64,000 nucleotides of DNA from Neospora caninum Liverpool (taxonomy: Eukaryota; Apicomplexa; Conoidasida; Eucoccidiorida; Sarcocystidae), in the NCBI RefSeq assembly GCF_000208865.1, contig NC_018389.1:1798001-1862000 (forward strand). The letters are read 5' to 3'. Position numbers and translations under genes: made by a program. Each line of letters starts with the position of its first letter. The first letter of the stretch is position 1. Of the stretch, positions 44,699 through 57,310 are shown piece after piece. The notes beneath the pieces are model-generated. The model was not told the origin of the DNA. It ran no database searches and was given only the letters and a program-made list of their open reading frames with translations.

Positions 44699-47600
44699 TC
44701 ACCCGTTGAAGAGCTTGAACGGATGCGACTTTTTACCGGCCTTGACGCCGCGGATGCCGCGAATCACCTCGCTCGAATCCAAAGCGCCCTCACGCTGTCC
44801 CTCGCCGCTCTCAGCGCGAAACACCCCCGCACGAAACGGAGACGGTCGACGCGAACCAAAAGCAGAAGAAGAAGAAGAAGAAGACGAAGAAGACGAAAAA
44901 GAAGAAGGAGTGGAAGGTGGCTGCTGACTGGGAGTTTGTTTCCTGCCGACGCGCAGGAGAACATTGCTGAGGCGTTTCGAGGAAGACGAGACCGAGGCTT
45001 CGGAGCAGGAAGAAGAGTCGCGAGAGCCGCTACGAGCCTGGTCTGCATGCGCTTCAGCGCGGGCCCGGCAAATGGATTCCGGCGGCGTCTGTCGTCCGTC
45101 TTCTCCAGGCTGCGAGGCTGAAAGAAGCTCGTGCCTGCTCTCCGCTCCAGCTGAAGGCGGGGACAGCGAAAGCGTCGCTAGCTCTTGGTCGTCCTTCGCC
45201 TTTGACGACGCCTCGACCGCGGGAGAGACACTCCCCGCGCCGGCTCCCGCGTCGCCTCTTGTTCCTTCTCGGAAGCGCGGAGACAAGGCAGAGGAAGCGG
45301 GGCCGCAGGTGCCTGTCGGACGGGAAGAATCGGGTTGTAGTTCTGTTCCCGAGGCGAGACAGCCTTGCAGTTCTGCGCCTTCCTCGCGCTTGTCGGAACT
45401 TCTGCTCTCTTCGTCGGCTTTCTGTGAGGCTCGGGACGATTCTCTCGTCTCGCGCTCCGTCGCCTCAGCGGGCCGCTCAGCTGCTCGAGCCGTCTGAGGC
45501 AGGGGGAACGGCGGAAGATCCCCCGAGGCCTGGCGACTCGACGCATCCTCTTGGGTGTCTCCTTTCTGCGCGTCGCCCTCAGGGTACGCGTCTCTCTCGC
45601 CCGGGGGAGCCGCAGAGACAGACCGCACCTGCGCGTCATCGCCGGCGAGCTCTCCGCTCGTGAGTCGTCCCCTCTCAGGCGTCGCAATGCCGTCGTCTTC
45701 GGTTGCTTCTCGCGCGTCTCCCTGCGTTTCGCTGTCGGGCTCCGCCTCGGAGTGCGAAAGGAAGGCCTCTGACGGGCACCCGCCGTCGTCGTCAAGGCGA
45801 ACCTGCGGAACGGGACAGGTGAGACGCGAGCTCTTCTCTTCGTCTCTGTCTGCGCGTTCTCGGCCGAGTCGCTGCCTCCTGCCTTCTACTCCGCATTTTT
45901 TTGTTCGTGGGCTCGTGTGCTCTCGCCGAGGGCCTGTCGGGGTGATTTCGCGCTCGCATGCATCTTCACCCTCACTCTCGCTGGAGCACCGATCGTGCAC
46001 CAAACGTGGCCCGCTGAGCCCGCAGGGGCTGGGGAAGGAAGGGAGCGGCGCGAGAGAACTTTCGAGGAGGTGGAGCCAGAGCGTCGCGTCGCGTTTGCCC
46101 GCCTCCGAGCAGCTGACGGCGCTGTCTTCGCGGAGGCGACCGTCCTCGTCGCTCTTCTCTCGAACTGCATGCAAGAAGCCGAGCTCCTCGAACGCTGCCT
46201 CGCGCGCCCTCCCCGACCCCGCACTCGGCCGGAACCCGCCAGCGGCGCCGAGGCGCACGCAACTCGAGGCGAGACTTGCACTGGCCTCGTCGCTCCCACC
46301 CCTCACGGGGATGCTGCGGAGGCTGACGAAGCAGTCGGATTTCGACCCTCCCGCGTGGTAAGATGCGACTCCTCGCGAGGTGGAGGCGAGGGGATGGAAT
46401 CCGCTCGGCGCCGAAGGCAAGAGGACCTGGCGCTGAATGAGGGCTAGGAGGTTGTCCGGGGCGTGTTCGAACGCGCTCGGCGACAGCAGCTGCTGGAAGA
46501 GCTGGTAAAGCCCCAGTTTCTCGCGGACGAGCGCCGAGACAATGGAGAAGGAAGAGAGGAAGGCGAGGACCGAAGACGTCGAGGCTTGCAGGAAAGGCGA
46601 CAAGGCAAACAAGAGACGCGGGGCGAGGTCCGGAGACTTCCCCCGCGCGTCCTCGCCCGACCGGAACTGGCCGCCCGTCCCGAGGGAGAAGAAGAGCGTC
46701 TGGGAAGGAAGCGAGAAGGTGAAGGTTGTGGCGGTCGAGCGCGTCTTTGCGTCGAGACGCGCCTCGAGACGCGATGGCCCGGACCCGTAACTCTCGAGAC
46801 GGCGGTGCTGAGGGATCGGAGTCAGCTGCTGTTTGCCGCCGAACGAGGTGATGGAGACGATGCACGGCTCGAGCGCGCCGTTCACGTCCGGAACGTTCGG
46901 TCTTTTCCCGCGCCTGTCTTCGTAGTGCGCGACTGCCGACGAGAAGGCGAAGACGTCAAGTTCAGCGCCGGCTGGGGGCGGGCGCTGTGCGGCGCCACCG
47001 TTGTCGGTCGCGGCCCTCAGAGACACAAAGTTCGGCTCGTCCAGCAGAGACACTTCAACGCTCGGGAACTTCACGCGGCAAAAGACGTGAACGAGCGGCA
47101 GCGCAGAGGCAACTGTATGCCAGTCGCGCAGCAAGCTTTCTTGCTCCGTGCGGCCCACAAGGCGGGGTTTCCTTGGGGTTGGTGCCCACGAAGCGGCCCC
47201 GCTCTTAGGCTCGGAAGTCCGCGGCGCCTCAGCCAAGACGGGGAAGGAAGGAATTGAAAAGTACTGAGGCGTGTCCTCCGACGCCGGCGACGCGCACGAA
47301 GGCAGCCCACTCCCCCTTCGCGAGCTCGAGCGCGAAGAGGTGCGTGCAGAAGAAATCGAAGAAAAGGGAGAAGGTGCGGTGCGGGAGAAGGATGCGTCCC
47401 TGGAGTCGGCGGGAGAGCCCTCGGACGGGAGCGAGTCGACGCTGTCAAGCGCCTCGGCAGACGCGTGCGCCCGAGCAGCGAGAGGCTCTGCGAGCTCTGA
47501 AGCCACCGGCGCCAGGACGGAAGCAGACACGGTCGACCCCGGCGGCGCACCAGAAGAAGGCTCCTGGACGCAGGCGACAATGCGCTCTGGACCAGACAGG

Positions 47601-48420
47601 CGAGACACACACAGCAGAGGAGGGGAGACATGAGCAGAAGAACGGAGACATGATAGACAGGAGAAGGGAGAGACAGATGCAGGGGGGGAGAACGCAGCCT
47701 GTTGAGCGACGCGCGCGTGGGAGAGGTAGGAAACAGCAGGGAGACGCGTGAGAGGGGAGAGTCGCGGTCTCACAGAGCTACGAGACAGGGCGAAGTCAGG
47801 CACCCAGTGAAAAGGCCCCGCAGGTTCCTCGCTCTTGTCTCTGCTTCCCGAGAGGATGAGGCGAGGGCTGTCTGAGAACGCGGCGGCCTGGGGAGGCTGA
47901 GCGGAAAGAGAGACGCCATAAAAGCACGGGACGCACCGACGAGAAATTGGAGACTGATTGGACTGCCTTCGCGCTTGAGAGAAGAGCTGAAGGCGCCTGT
48001 CGACATCGGCGTGGGTTTGCCGTCTTCTTTCGCGCCCCGGCGCGTCCGAGCCACGTGGCGGTTGTGCGCGCTGTACTGCGCCAGCAGAGTGCTGTAAAAT
48101 TCCAGGCGGCCCGAACTGAAAAGAAGAAAAGAGAGGAGACGTGGGACACGAGAAGACGCTCAACTCAGAGGTATCACGGGAGGAGAAGCGAGGGCAAAAA
48201 TGCGAGGCTCGGAGGTACCAAGTTCTCTCGCGAACAGCTAGGGAAAAAGTGTCCAGACCCTGACGCGGTTCACGAGAAGAGCGCCAAACTTCCTAGCTCC
48301 TTTCCACAAGGGAACAACAACTCTCAAAGCACACACAAACGCGCGAACTGCTTACAAATAATCGTGTGTACGCATATATTCATAAACAAACGCTGACATA
48401 CCCACGTGTGTACAGATACA

Positions 48421-48452
<32 letters not shown>

Positions 48453-51400
48453 TACATATAAGTATATATGTATATATATGTATATATGTATATAAGTATA
48501 TATATAGGGATATGTATATAAAGAGATAGATGGGCGTATCGACGGATATAAATGTCGGCGCAGACAGACGTCCAGATAGGTAACACCCTCTACATAGCTA
48601 ACTGTATGAAGACGCCTATACAGATACATGTCGATCGATAGACTCAACAGCAGATATGTAACAAGACATATAGATGGTTGGATGTGTTTTGGATGAGAAA
48701 AGGTGTGTACCTTTGAATGCTTCCTTGTCGGACGCCGTCTTCGCGTTTGCATCCGAGAGCCGCATACACGAAGACTGTCCAGAGTCGCCACAGGTCCTCG
48801 TAGAGGAATTGGAGCTGCTGCGTCGTTCCGGCGACTTGAACGTGCTGGCCTTGGAAGGCGCAGTGGAAGAAGAGAGGCACGCCGAGGCGGCTCTGCGTTT
48901 GCAGCAGAGGCAGAGTGAGGAGTTTCGCGTGAAACCAAATCCACTTTTTCGAGATCCTCTGCTGGAGCCTCTGCGTGCTCGTGACGCCTCGCTGAAACGC
49001 ATGCTTTAGCTGCACGGTTCGGCTGGTCCCCCCCGCGTGTCCAATCGCCCCGAGCGCGCTGTCGCTCTCCGCCGCGCGCAGACTTCTCTGTACCCGAACG
49101 TCTGCCCCGCCGGACTCCCTCCAACTCTCGCCCTCGTTCTCTGGATGCACAAGCGCGTCCGCGATGTCTCTACACTCGCGGCGCGCCTCGCGACGCCCAG
49201 ACACTCCCGTCTCGGGAACCGACAGCGGGCACCGGACTTGCAGCGAAGGCGACACAGAAGCGACCGAGGAAGAAAGAGTTGCGGAAGAACCTTCCGAGCG
49301 CGGCGAGGCCCAAGGGGAGTTCGTGCGCGTCACAGTCTCGGCCTGGCCGTTCCTCTCGGCGCAGGCACATCTGAGGAGGACGTGCCTCGCCTCCGCATGG
49401 AGCTGTCCCGCAGCGACGACGCGTCGCTCGTCGCCAGAGCGCTCCCTGCAGCCGCCAGCCGTCCCCCCGGGACGGCTGGGGGCCCGCGTGCCGCGCACGT
49501 GGAGAATGTCGCATCTGCGCATGCAGGCGGAAAGGGATAGCTCCTCGTAGGTCTGTAGGCGGACAGCCGTGTCGACGCACTCCAGTTCGATCCACTGCAG
49601 AGTGCGACTGCGCTGTTGCTCCTCGAGACGCGCCTGGAGGAGGGGGAGACGCGCGGAACAGGGTACCAGACCTGCGGCCCGCGGCGCGATGCGAACGCTC
49701 AGCCGCCGAACCAGGACGCCGAGCAGGAGATTCCGCAACGCCGAAGGCACGCGAAAGGCCGAGCCTTCCAGCACCTGCTGCAGCAAGGCCGGGACGGGGG
49801 GGACGGCGCGCGAGGGCGCGACGCCCTAACAGAAAGCAAAGAGACAAAACATCCATCGAAAACTCAACATTCAAGACGGGCTACCGAGCGAAACGAGATA
49901 AGGAGAGACACAGAGATAGAGATAGAGAGATAACGGGATACAGAGAGATACAGAGATAACGAGATACAGAGAGAAGGAGACAGAGAGAAGGAGACAGAGA
50001 GGAGACAAAGAGGAGACAGAGAGATAGAGAGATACAGAGAAAGAGAGAAGCAGAGAGGAGACCATGAGATTGCGAGAGATAAAGAGAGACACAGAAAGAG
50101 ACAGGATGAGAGAGGAGAGAGAAATAGTCAGAGACAGGCGCCATACATGCCTGGTGCAGGGAGACTTGTGGGTCGGTTGTTCCTCAGGAGCCAGGATCAG
50201 TCTCTCAACGTTTTCCTTAACCATAACATTTACCGGAACGCTGCAACGAACTCTGCGAGTTCCCACCTGGGTCTCTTCGCGCTTTCCTACCTCTTCACTT
50301 GGTTGGCGCGCAGGGGCTCGACGCTCTGCGCGTTTCACCGGCAGGCGGGTGCTTTCTGCGAGAGACAAAACGGTCTCTTGCTGTTGATGCGCCAGCTGTT
50401 GTAACTCGTTCACGTCCACCTGTGAAAGAGACCAAAAGAGGACAGTGGAGACCAAAAGAGGGACATTGGAGACCAAAAGAGGGACCGTGGAGACAGAAGG
50501 GGACAGTGGAGACCAAAAGAGGGACAGATGAGCCTGGCCGTTTGAAGCGAGGAGACGGGGGCGCTGGACGTCCTTCTCTATAAAGGTAGAGAAACGGTCC
50601 TTACCAGGACACAGTCTGTGAGAGGGAAGACCGTTGTGTAGTTTCGGTAAAACTCGGCCCAGCACAGCATGCGCTCCCGAGAGAGGCTCCACGAGGGACT
50701 TCGTTGCAGCTGCTGCGCGGCTTCTCTGTAGTCCTCCCCTGAAGCGAAAGGACAATGCAGAGACTCAGGATCTCTTTCAACAGGTGGTAAGCAGATATTT
50801 CGACCTTGAAAAGGACTCTCGGTTCACACCGCGGCGAGAGAGAACCCAAAAACGAACGAGCCCGGAGTGATATCTGTCTACATGACTATCTATGCACGTC
50901 CATATCTGTGCATTTCTTAGGCACCATCCATACATAGACACATATATATGTATATATACATATACATATATATGCATAAATTTCCCTGTGCGTAGACAGG
51001 CGCCGACAGAGGAGTGTGGGCATCTGCCTTTCTGCAGGTTCGTGTGCACACAGACGCCGCAGAAGACACCTGGATCGGTACCTGCTTCTTGCCGCTTGAG
51101 CGTGGAGTCGCGGTCCGGACCTTCTTCTTGGAGATTTCGCAAGTCGAAGAGTTTGGAGACAGCTTCTCGGGCGAGCCGCACGAACGAGGGCACAGTGTCA
51201 AAATAGTCCAAAACCGCCTCTCGATACGGCTGCAGAAGTTCCTGGATTTTCGCCTGCACGCGGTGCACAGCCTGCGCTTGTTCGCTCTCTTGCAGCTGAA
51301 CTTGCGCGAGCGCCTGAAAAGGCAAGAACGTCTCTCGGGCGGAAGTGGAAAGGCGAAGGAGGAAGCCACCGTGAAGGACGAACGCGAGAGACAGCCACGA

Positions 51401-54400
51401 GGAGTCGGGGGCACACTCAGAGCACAGAAGTCGCGATGGGAAGGGAGGAAGAAAACCCAAAGGGTAGAGCACCAGTACACAGAACTTTTCACAAAAGATA
51501 AACCATTCAAGCGTCTCCCTGCCAGTCCATGCACGCACACCGAACACACAACCTATATGTACATATCTAAACTTAGTCGATCGACCGAAATCTATATATA
51601 AACATGTATAAATACATATACATATATATATATATATATGCGTACAGTCTGTTGTCATAGTTCTTCGCACGCGTTCATCACTGTTTCTCCCTTTTCTTCC
51701 GGGGCTTTTGTCTGTCGCCCCTTTTGCTCTCCTTCCACTTCTCCGGTCGCGCCCCGTCCCTCGGTCCATGCTTCCTGTTCCCACGCCGTCTCTTTCCGCT
51801 TTTGTTCTCAGGCTGTCTCCTTTCGCGTTTGTTCTCAGGCTGTCTCTTTCCGCGTTTGTTTCAGGCTGTCTCTTTTCGCTTTTTTGCGTGTTTTCTGCGG
51901 TTCTCTGTCTCACCGCGGCGTTCTGGCGAGAGCCGTCGGGTTCCAGGTGCGCGGCGAGGAGGCGGCGCTGTTGGGCGTGGACGAGGCGGAGTTGTTCCTG
52001 CTCTAGCTGCGCCAGCAGGACGGCGACGGCTTTTTGTTCCTCTTTCTGAGACGCCACAGAGCGCGTCTTCAGCAGCGCCTTCTCGGCCGCGTCGAGCTCG
52101 GCTGCGGCGAGCATGTGCCACTGGGCCACCGCCCAGTGCGGCCGGCGCGCAAGGATTCCCACGACGAACGACGCGTCGGAGTCTTCGTCGGAGGCCGGAA
52201 ACCGGGATCCTCCGGCAGAGCCGCCGCCTCGGGCTTCCTGCCTCCGGAGCTGCGCCTGTCGCTCGGCCCAGAAGTGGGCAAAAAAGTCCACAAGGTGTTC
52301 CTCGGCTGTGGTGTAAGGCAGCCCCGAAGAGGCCGCAGCCGCCGAGGAGAACGAAGAGGCGACGTTGCCGAGGAAGGGGCAAGAGAGAGACAGCAGCGAC
52401 GCGGGCGGAGACGTCAAGGCGAACGGCAAGGCAGAGGGTGAGACATCCGTCTCGGCCGGGAAGGAAGACGGCGGCCCAGAAGCGGATGCCCCCGCCGCGC
52501 GCGAGCTCGAGAGGAGTCGCTGCATGCGCTGCTCAAGCATGTACCGCTTCGCGATCCGCATGTACCTGCAGACAGTGCCGGGGGCAGAGACGTCGCGTGG
52601 CCGGAAGCAAAAGGAAAGGGACACACAAGCAAAGGGACACGTGTGCCCGATCCCTCATAAATCTCGATCTGTTGCCGGAAACCACCTCGCGGCCTGGCGG
52701 TGTCTGGTCCCTCCACATGCACGCCAGCAGCGTGCAAAGGGTCAAAACGATATGTTGAAACGCGCTTTCGTTGGGTGTAAAAAGTTGAACAGCATTCGAC
52801 AAGCACGCGTCTATGTGCGAGAGGCACGTGGAGCGCAGTTTAACCTCCGTAGACGCCTCCGAGCATAGTGTGAGGTGTTAACAGCAATACCGTCCGAAAC
52901 CGGCGACACTCGGAGAGTGGGGCCATGTCACGGCCGGCGCGGTCTTACCTCTTCATGTGTGCAATGCGCTCTTCCATTCGTCCCCAGTAGTTCCTGGGCG
53001 GCGCCTCGCCTGCAGGGGCAAGAAGTCCACGCGTCGGCCGTTCGCGTCGGACGCGTTTCACGTACTGGAACGCGTAGATCCACCAGAGTTTGCAGGTGTT
53101 TTTGTCCTTGCTTCCACGCAACCCATACGGTTCCGGGCCTTCTCCGTCGCTGCCGCTGCCGTCCCCTCGCCGCTCTCGCTCCTGCCTCCGTCGGGAGCAC
53201 CGCGGTCGCATGTTGGGGCGATAGAGCCGGACGGAGCGCAGGCGCGCCTGGTGACGCAGCCGCTCTAGAAAGACGGAGACTCCCATCACCATTCCTTCGT
53301 CGATCTCCACTTCCAGACCGCCCTCGATTCTTCCCAGGAGCTTCAGATTCAGGTTTTGTCGCGAGGCCGCACCGCCACCCGGCCCCGTGGGACTGGAGCC
53401 CGACGCGGTCGAGGCGTCGCCCGGAGACGCGGACGGGGCCGCCAACCCGTCGCCGACACCCCCAGAAGAGACAGTCTGCGCCGCTGAAGCGTTGTGGAGG
53501 CCGAGCTGCGCCTGGAGGCTGACGGGGCGGATCAGCCACCGTCGGAAGAAAACGTCTTCTGCTCCACCGGGCGGGAAAAAGCTCTCGTCTGTCCGACACC
53601 CGGCTGAATCGGCGAAGGCCTTCTCGTCGGCCACGGTGGAGGCGCCGGACGCCGAGGCGCCTCCGCGGCGCACAGGCAGCGGTCGCGTCGGGATCGGAGA
53701 CCGTCCAGGGCCGGGCGGAGACGAGCTCGCGTCTCCGGGAGACGCACCGGAAGAAAGCGACGACGACAGAACGTCGGCCAACTCCTGCGGCGAGCGAACC
53801 AGAGACGAAGAATCAAAGGCGGGAGAAGCCGTTCCAGGAGTCGGTGCGGGAGTCCGAGCGCTTGCAGTCCCCGCGGCAGCCGCAGTCGCTGCGACTGTGG
53901 CGCATGCATCTTCCCAGTAAATGCCGAAACCTGAAGCGAGCACGCAACAAAAGGGACACGGCCGCCTCACAGGGCGAGATCTCGGGGGACTGTCTCTTGG
54001 CCACCTCCAGAGTTTACCGCCTAGCACCAGGCAGCCCTCCCTGGAGGACGCAGTGCAGCGGCTGAACCGAGGAGCGACAAGCAAGCACGAGCAAGCACGC
54101 GTCCCCGGACAGATCGAAAGCGACTGCCGACGCTCTCGGCCTGGGGCTGTCTCGGTTTCTACGCTGAACCGCGACTCCCCCTCTTTGCTTTTTCACGCAA
54201 GAGACATCTATCCAAAGGGGCGACAGGGAGACCTCGTTTGCGCTTTGCACCTTCAATCGAAATGGCGTAGGTTAGATCCTTGGAGCCTGAGAACGACGCG
54301 CTCGTTTGGCCCCCGGCCGCCGAAGGCGGAGACTCTGCGGTTGGAGCCGAGCCGTCGCCGCGCTCGCCTTCCAGAAAATCCAGGAAAACATTGGACGCGT

Positions 54401-55744
54401 CGCCGCTCGCCTGCCATGCAATACACAAGCGGCACGGAGAACCGAAACGTGTGTCCCCTCTCGAGCACGGAAAGGATGACCCCTGAAACCGCGAGAGAGA
54501 ACGAAACGGCAGCTTCCGAAGACCCCAGTCCCCGCGGCCACGTTTCGTCTCGGAAACGTCCCACTCCCCTCTCGATCTCTCGCGCGAGCGTGGGCCTTTC
54601 CCTGTCGGCTGCGACTTCCTCCCCTCCCTTCTTTGCCTTCTCGCTCTTTTTCTCTCCCCTCTGACGCTCGACCCCCGCTGCACGCGCCTCGTCCCCTCTC
54701 TCTCTTTCTCTCGTGCGCCTGTGCCTTCCAGGGGCCGACTCACGCATCAACCCGCAGCAAAACTCGCAGGGCGCGCCTCGGGTCGCTCACCGTGTTCTTT
54801 CCGACCTGCGGCCTTCGGCCTCCGGTCTTTGGCGCGGTCTCCTCGTCGTCCGGCCAGAGGAACTGCCACGTGCCTGGTTGGGGCTGAAGGAGCAGACGGG
54901 CGATTTTCACTCCGCATCTGACGGGGTGGGACAGAGTGCCTCGCACGTCGTCGTAGTGGACGTGGATGCCGTCGAAGCGGATCTTGATGTTTGGCATGTA
55001 CCGGAGAACCCACTGGAGAAAGGGCTGTCCTTCCGCTTCTTCCTGCGCAATGGCTTGGAGGTAAAGCTGCAGACGCTTCGACTCGTCGACGTGGCGATCT
55101 ATGGCGGCAGTCAGCACCTCGTCCGAGCCACCCGCGGCGGCCTTCTCCCGCAGCTGGAGTCGCAGCTGCCGCACGAGTCTCTGCAGGCGCTCCAGATACT
55201 TTTTCACGGCTTCTTGAAACAGGCGGTGAGTGCACACGCGAATGTGCGACCGAACCTTTTCGACTTGGTTGTCGTAGATCTCTCGGGCCACGCTGTCTGC
55301 TCTCTCCGCCGAAGCGGGGAGCGACGACGTGTCGGCTGCGTACGCATGCGTGGCGGACCGCGAAGGCGGACCTGAGGAAGGATGGAAAGCAGGGCGCGAC
55401 GCGGCGTCCGAGAGGAAGCACGCGGCTGAGGGGAGCGCGAGGACGTGGAGGCCAGTGAGAATGATGTGGAGCTGGGAGTGGGCGAGGTACAGGTTGATTT
55501 CGACTTTCGCGATCGAGCCGGAGGCGAGCTGGAGTGGAACGTGGTGGACGGCGAGGTCCGAGTTGATCTGCGAGAGATTCAGCGTCACGTTCTCGAGGCA
55601 AAAGTGGTCCATCAAACCGCCCACGGCTGCCTTCTCGAGGTCGGCATTCACGTACTTCAGAAACCGCGTCCCAAGCTTTTGCAGGAGCACCTGCACGAGG
55701 GATTTGTTCAGGGACTGGAAGAAGAAACCAGCCACGGACGCCAT
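44699..55744 (-). CDS. VPS13/chorein-family bridge-like lipid-transfer protein
   Basis: Exons 55744-54791, 54410-54251, 53930-52949, 52565-51914, 51313-51082, 50738-50605, 50419-50147, 49825-48711, 48115-47937 and 47586-44699 total 7,569 bases, 2,522 residues, all in phase. The N-terminus is a chorein domain: [32 protein letters not shown], then [17 protein letters not shown]. The next VPS13 block follows: [42 protein letters not shown]; then long hydrophobic/charged stretches expected of the lipid-groove rod. Such proteins move bulk phospholipid at membrane contact sites. The last ~900 residues are Ser/Glu/Asp/Arg-rich with little homology, and I do not see the WD-like VAB, ATG2_C or PH parts of full VPS13 (over 3,000 aa). 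The intron 47936-47587 is placed by phase and donor GTGCGT; other 3' sites there are possible. Confidence 0.8.
48425..48510. repeat. TA/TATG-rich microsatellite in VPS13-like intron 8
   Basis: TATATA block followed by TATATGTATATA and TATAAGTATATA steps, between exon 49825-48711 and exon 48115-47937. Confidence 0.85.
49893..50130. repeat. GAGATACAGA-type repeat in VPS13-like intron 7
   Basis: Imperfect 8-12 bp steps of GAGATACAGAGA and GAGAAGGAGACA on the + strand; the transcript carries the pyrimidine-rich complement. Confidence 0.8.
50427..50530. repeat. About 20-bp repeat in VPS13-like intron 6
   Basis: GGAGACCAAAAGAGGGACA recurs about five times with one variant (GACAGAAGGGGACAGT). On the transcript strand it forms repeated TGTCC(C)TCTTTTGGTCTCC, i.e. 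the polypyrimidine stretch just before the intron-6 acceptor (AG at 50421-50420). Confidence 0.85.
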
Positions 55745-57197
55745 CGTGCCGGCAGGAGAGGCGCCCAGAGAGGCGCCGAGCGAGAAGACACACACGGGAA
55801 AAGGCGCGTGTGCGCGGGAGGAAAACGCAGTGGCGAGACCGTACAGAGCGGCTGAGACAAAAACGAGCAGTCGAGGAAAGCCCGTGCACCACGAGAAGCG
55901 GTGTCGAGGCTGCTTCCGCTTGGACGAGGGTTTTCCACCTTGCTGTAAGAGAGATGCAAGACACCGTTCTCGCGACAATCGCCTGCAAAGACAAAACCTC
56001 GTTCTCGCTTCCGCTCTCTCTCTCTCTGCGAACCCCGCGCCGGCCCACCAGCAGAGGAAATATGCCCGGAGCCCTCAGTCGCCAGTCGGCAATTTGCACT
56101 CTCAAGTTTTTCAGAGGGCGGGGGAATCCGAAACGGCTTCAGGCGTCTCTCTCCTGTGTTTGCGCGCCGGCGCCAGACACGTCCCCCGGCGAGGTCCGTG
56201 GTACGGAGCAGCAGAGGCGCCGAGACGACAGTGTCATCGCCGAAGTCTGCTTGGTCGACAAGCCAAGCATTTTCGGCGGGTCGGGAAGCGGAGCGCGGAA
56301 GTCCCGGTTGAAGAGATGGGGAAGCAGCGGCGGAGCCGAACGAGGGAAGAAGGAAATGCAGCGAGAGGGGAGAAACGCCGCGCCGAGCGGGACGTTTTTG
56401 ACCCCCCCGGACCCGCAGGCGAAAAACGGAAAGAGGACGATGCCCCGGGGACACGTGAGAGCGGCACGCGCCGGACAATCGGACGGACGGAGCGGAATGC
56501 GTGGGGGGAACTGAGGAGAGAACGCGCGATTCCTTTCCGGAGAAGGAAAGGAAAACGTGTGGCTGAGAGCGGGACACGTGGGAGCGCCTCGTGCAGCGCG
56601 AGGCGCGCCCTGTTGTTACACCCGAAAAGTCGACTCTCACTCTCTGCATGCCCCCTGTGTAAATTGCTCAACTGGAAAACAAATGCCCGTCGGTGTCTCT
56701 CTTCGTCTCTCTCTTTTCTCTGCGCGCGGCGGGAAAACAAAGGACTGCGTCTTTCGGAAATTCCCCGTCCTCGAACCAACGCGAAAAAGCGCAAGTCCGC
56801 GTGTTTGTCGCACACATGCACGGCTAGCCGAACGGCTGCAGAGGTGGGGGCTGCGGCCAGTCCTGAAGAACTCTCGTCTGAGAGTTTTAGGCAAATGCCC
56901 ATCGCCGAGGATCACGGTTTGCTTCTGTTGAGCGGCGCAAGTCAAAAACGAGGGGCGCCTGTGTGGTTCTCTCGGAGAACGCGCTCTTTACTTTCAAAGC
57001 GACGCCCTGTAGGCAACGCACGAGACACCAGCCGTGGCGGATTCCCCTCTCCGTTTCTCCTGTGTCTCCCCATGCCTGGCTCTCTTCCCTTCTTTCAAGA
57101 AGATCTGCGTGCGCGACAGCGTCGGCCCCAAATGCGTGACACATCTCCCCCCAAAAGGCTTCACCACTAACGCCCACCAACCAAGAAACCACTACGT

Positions 57198-57206
57198 GTA
57201 TGTATG

Positions 57207-57238
<32 letters not shown>

Positions 57239-57310
57239 TGTATGTATTGGGGGTGACGTATGAATGTATGTATGTATTGGGGGTGATGTATGTATGTATA
57301 TGTATGCATT
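57198..57310. repeat. (TATG)n with duplicated GGGGGTGA spacer
   Basis: GTATGTATGT run interrupted twice by TATTGGGGGTGA-GTATG-type blocks about 40 bp apart, so the microsatellite and its spacer have been duplicated together. Confidence 0.8.

Noticed and set aside
54747..56105. 452-aa minus frame and 613-aa plus frame over the VPS13-like first exon
   Set aside because: Arg/Pro/Ser-rich shadows of the chorein-domain frame, which alone carries family sequence.
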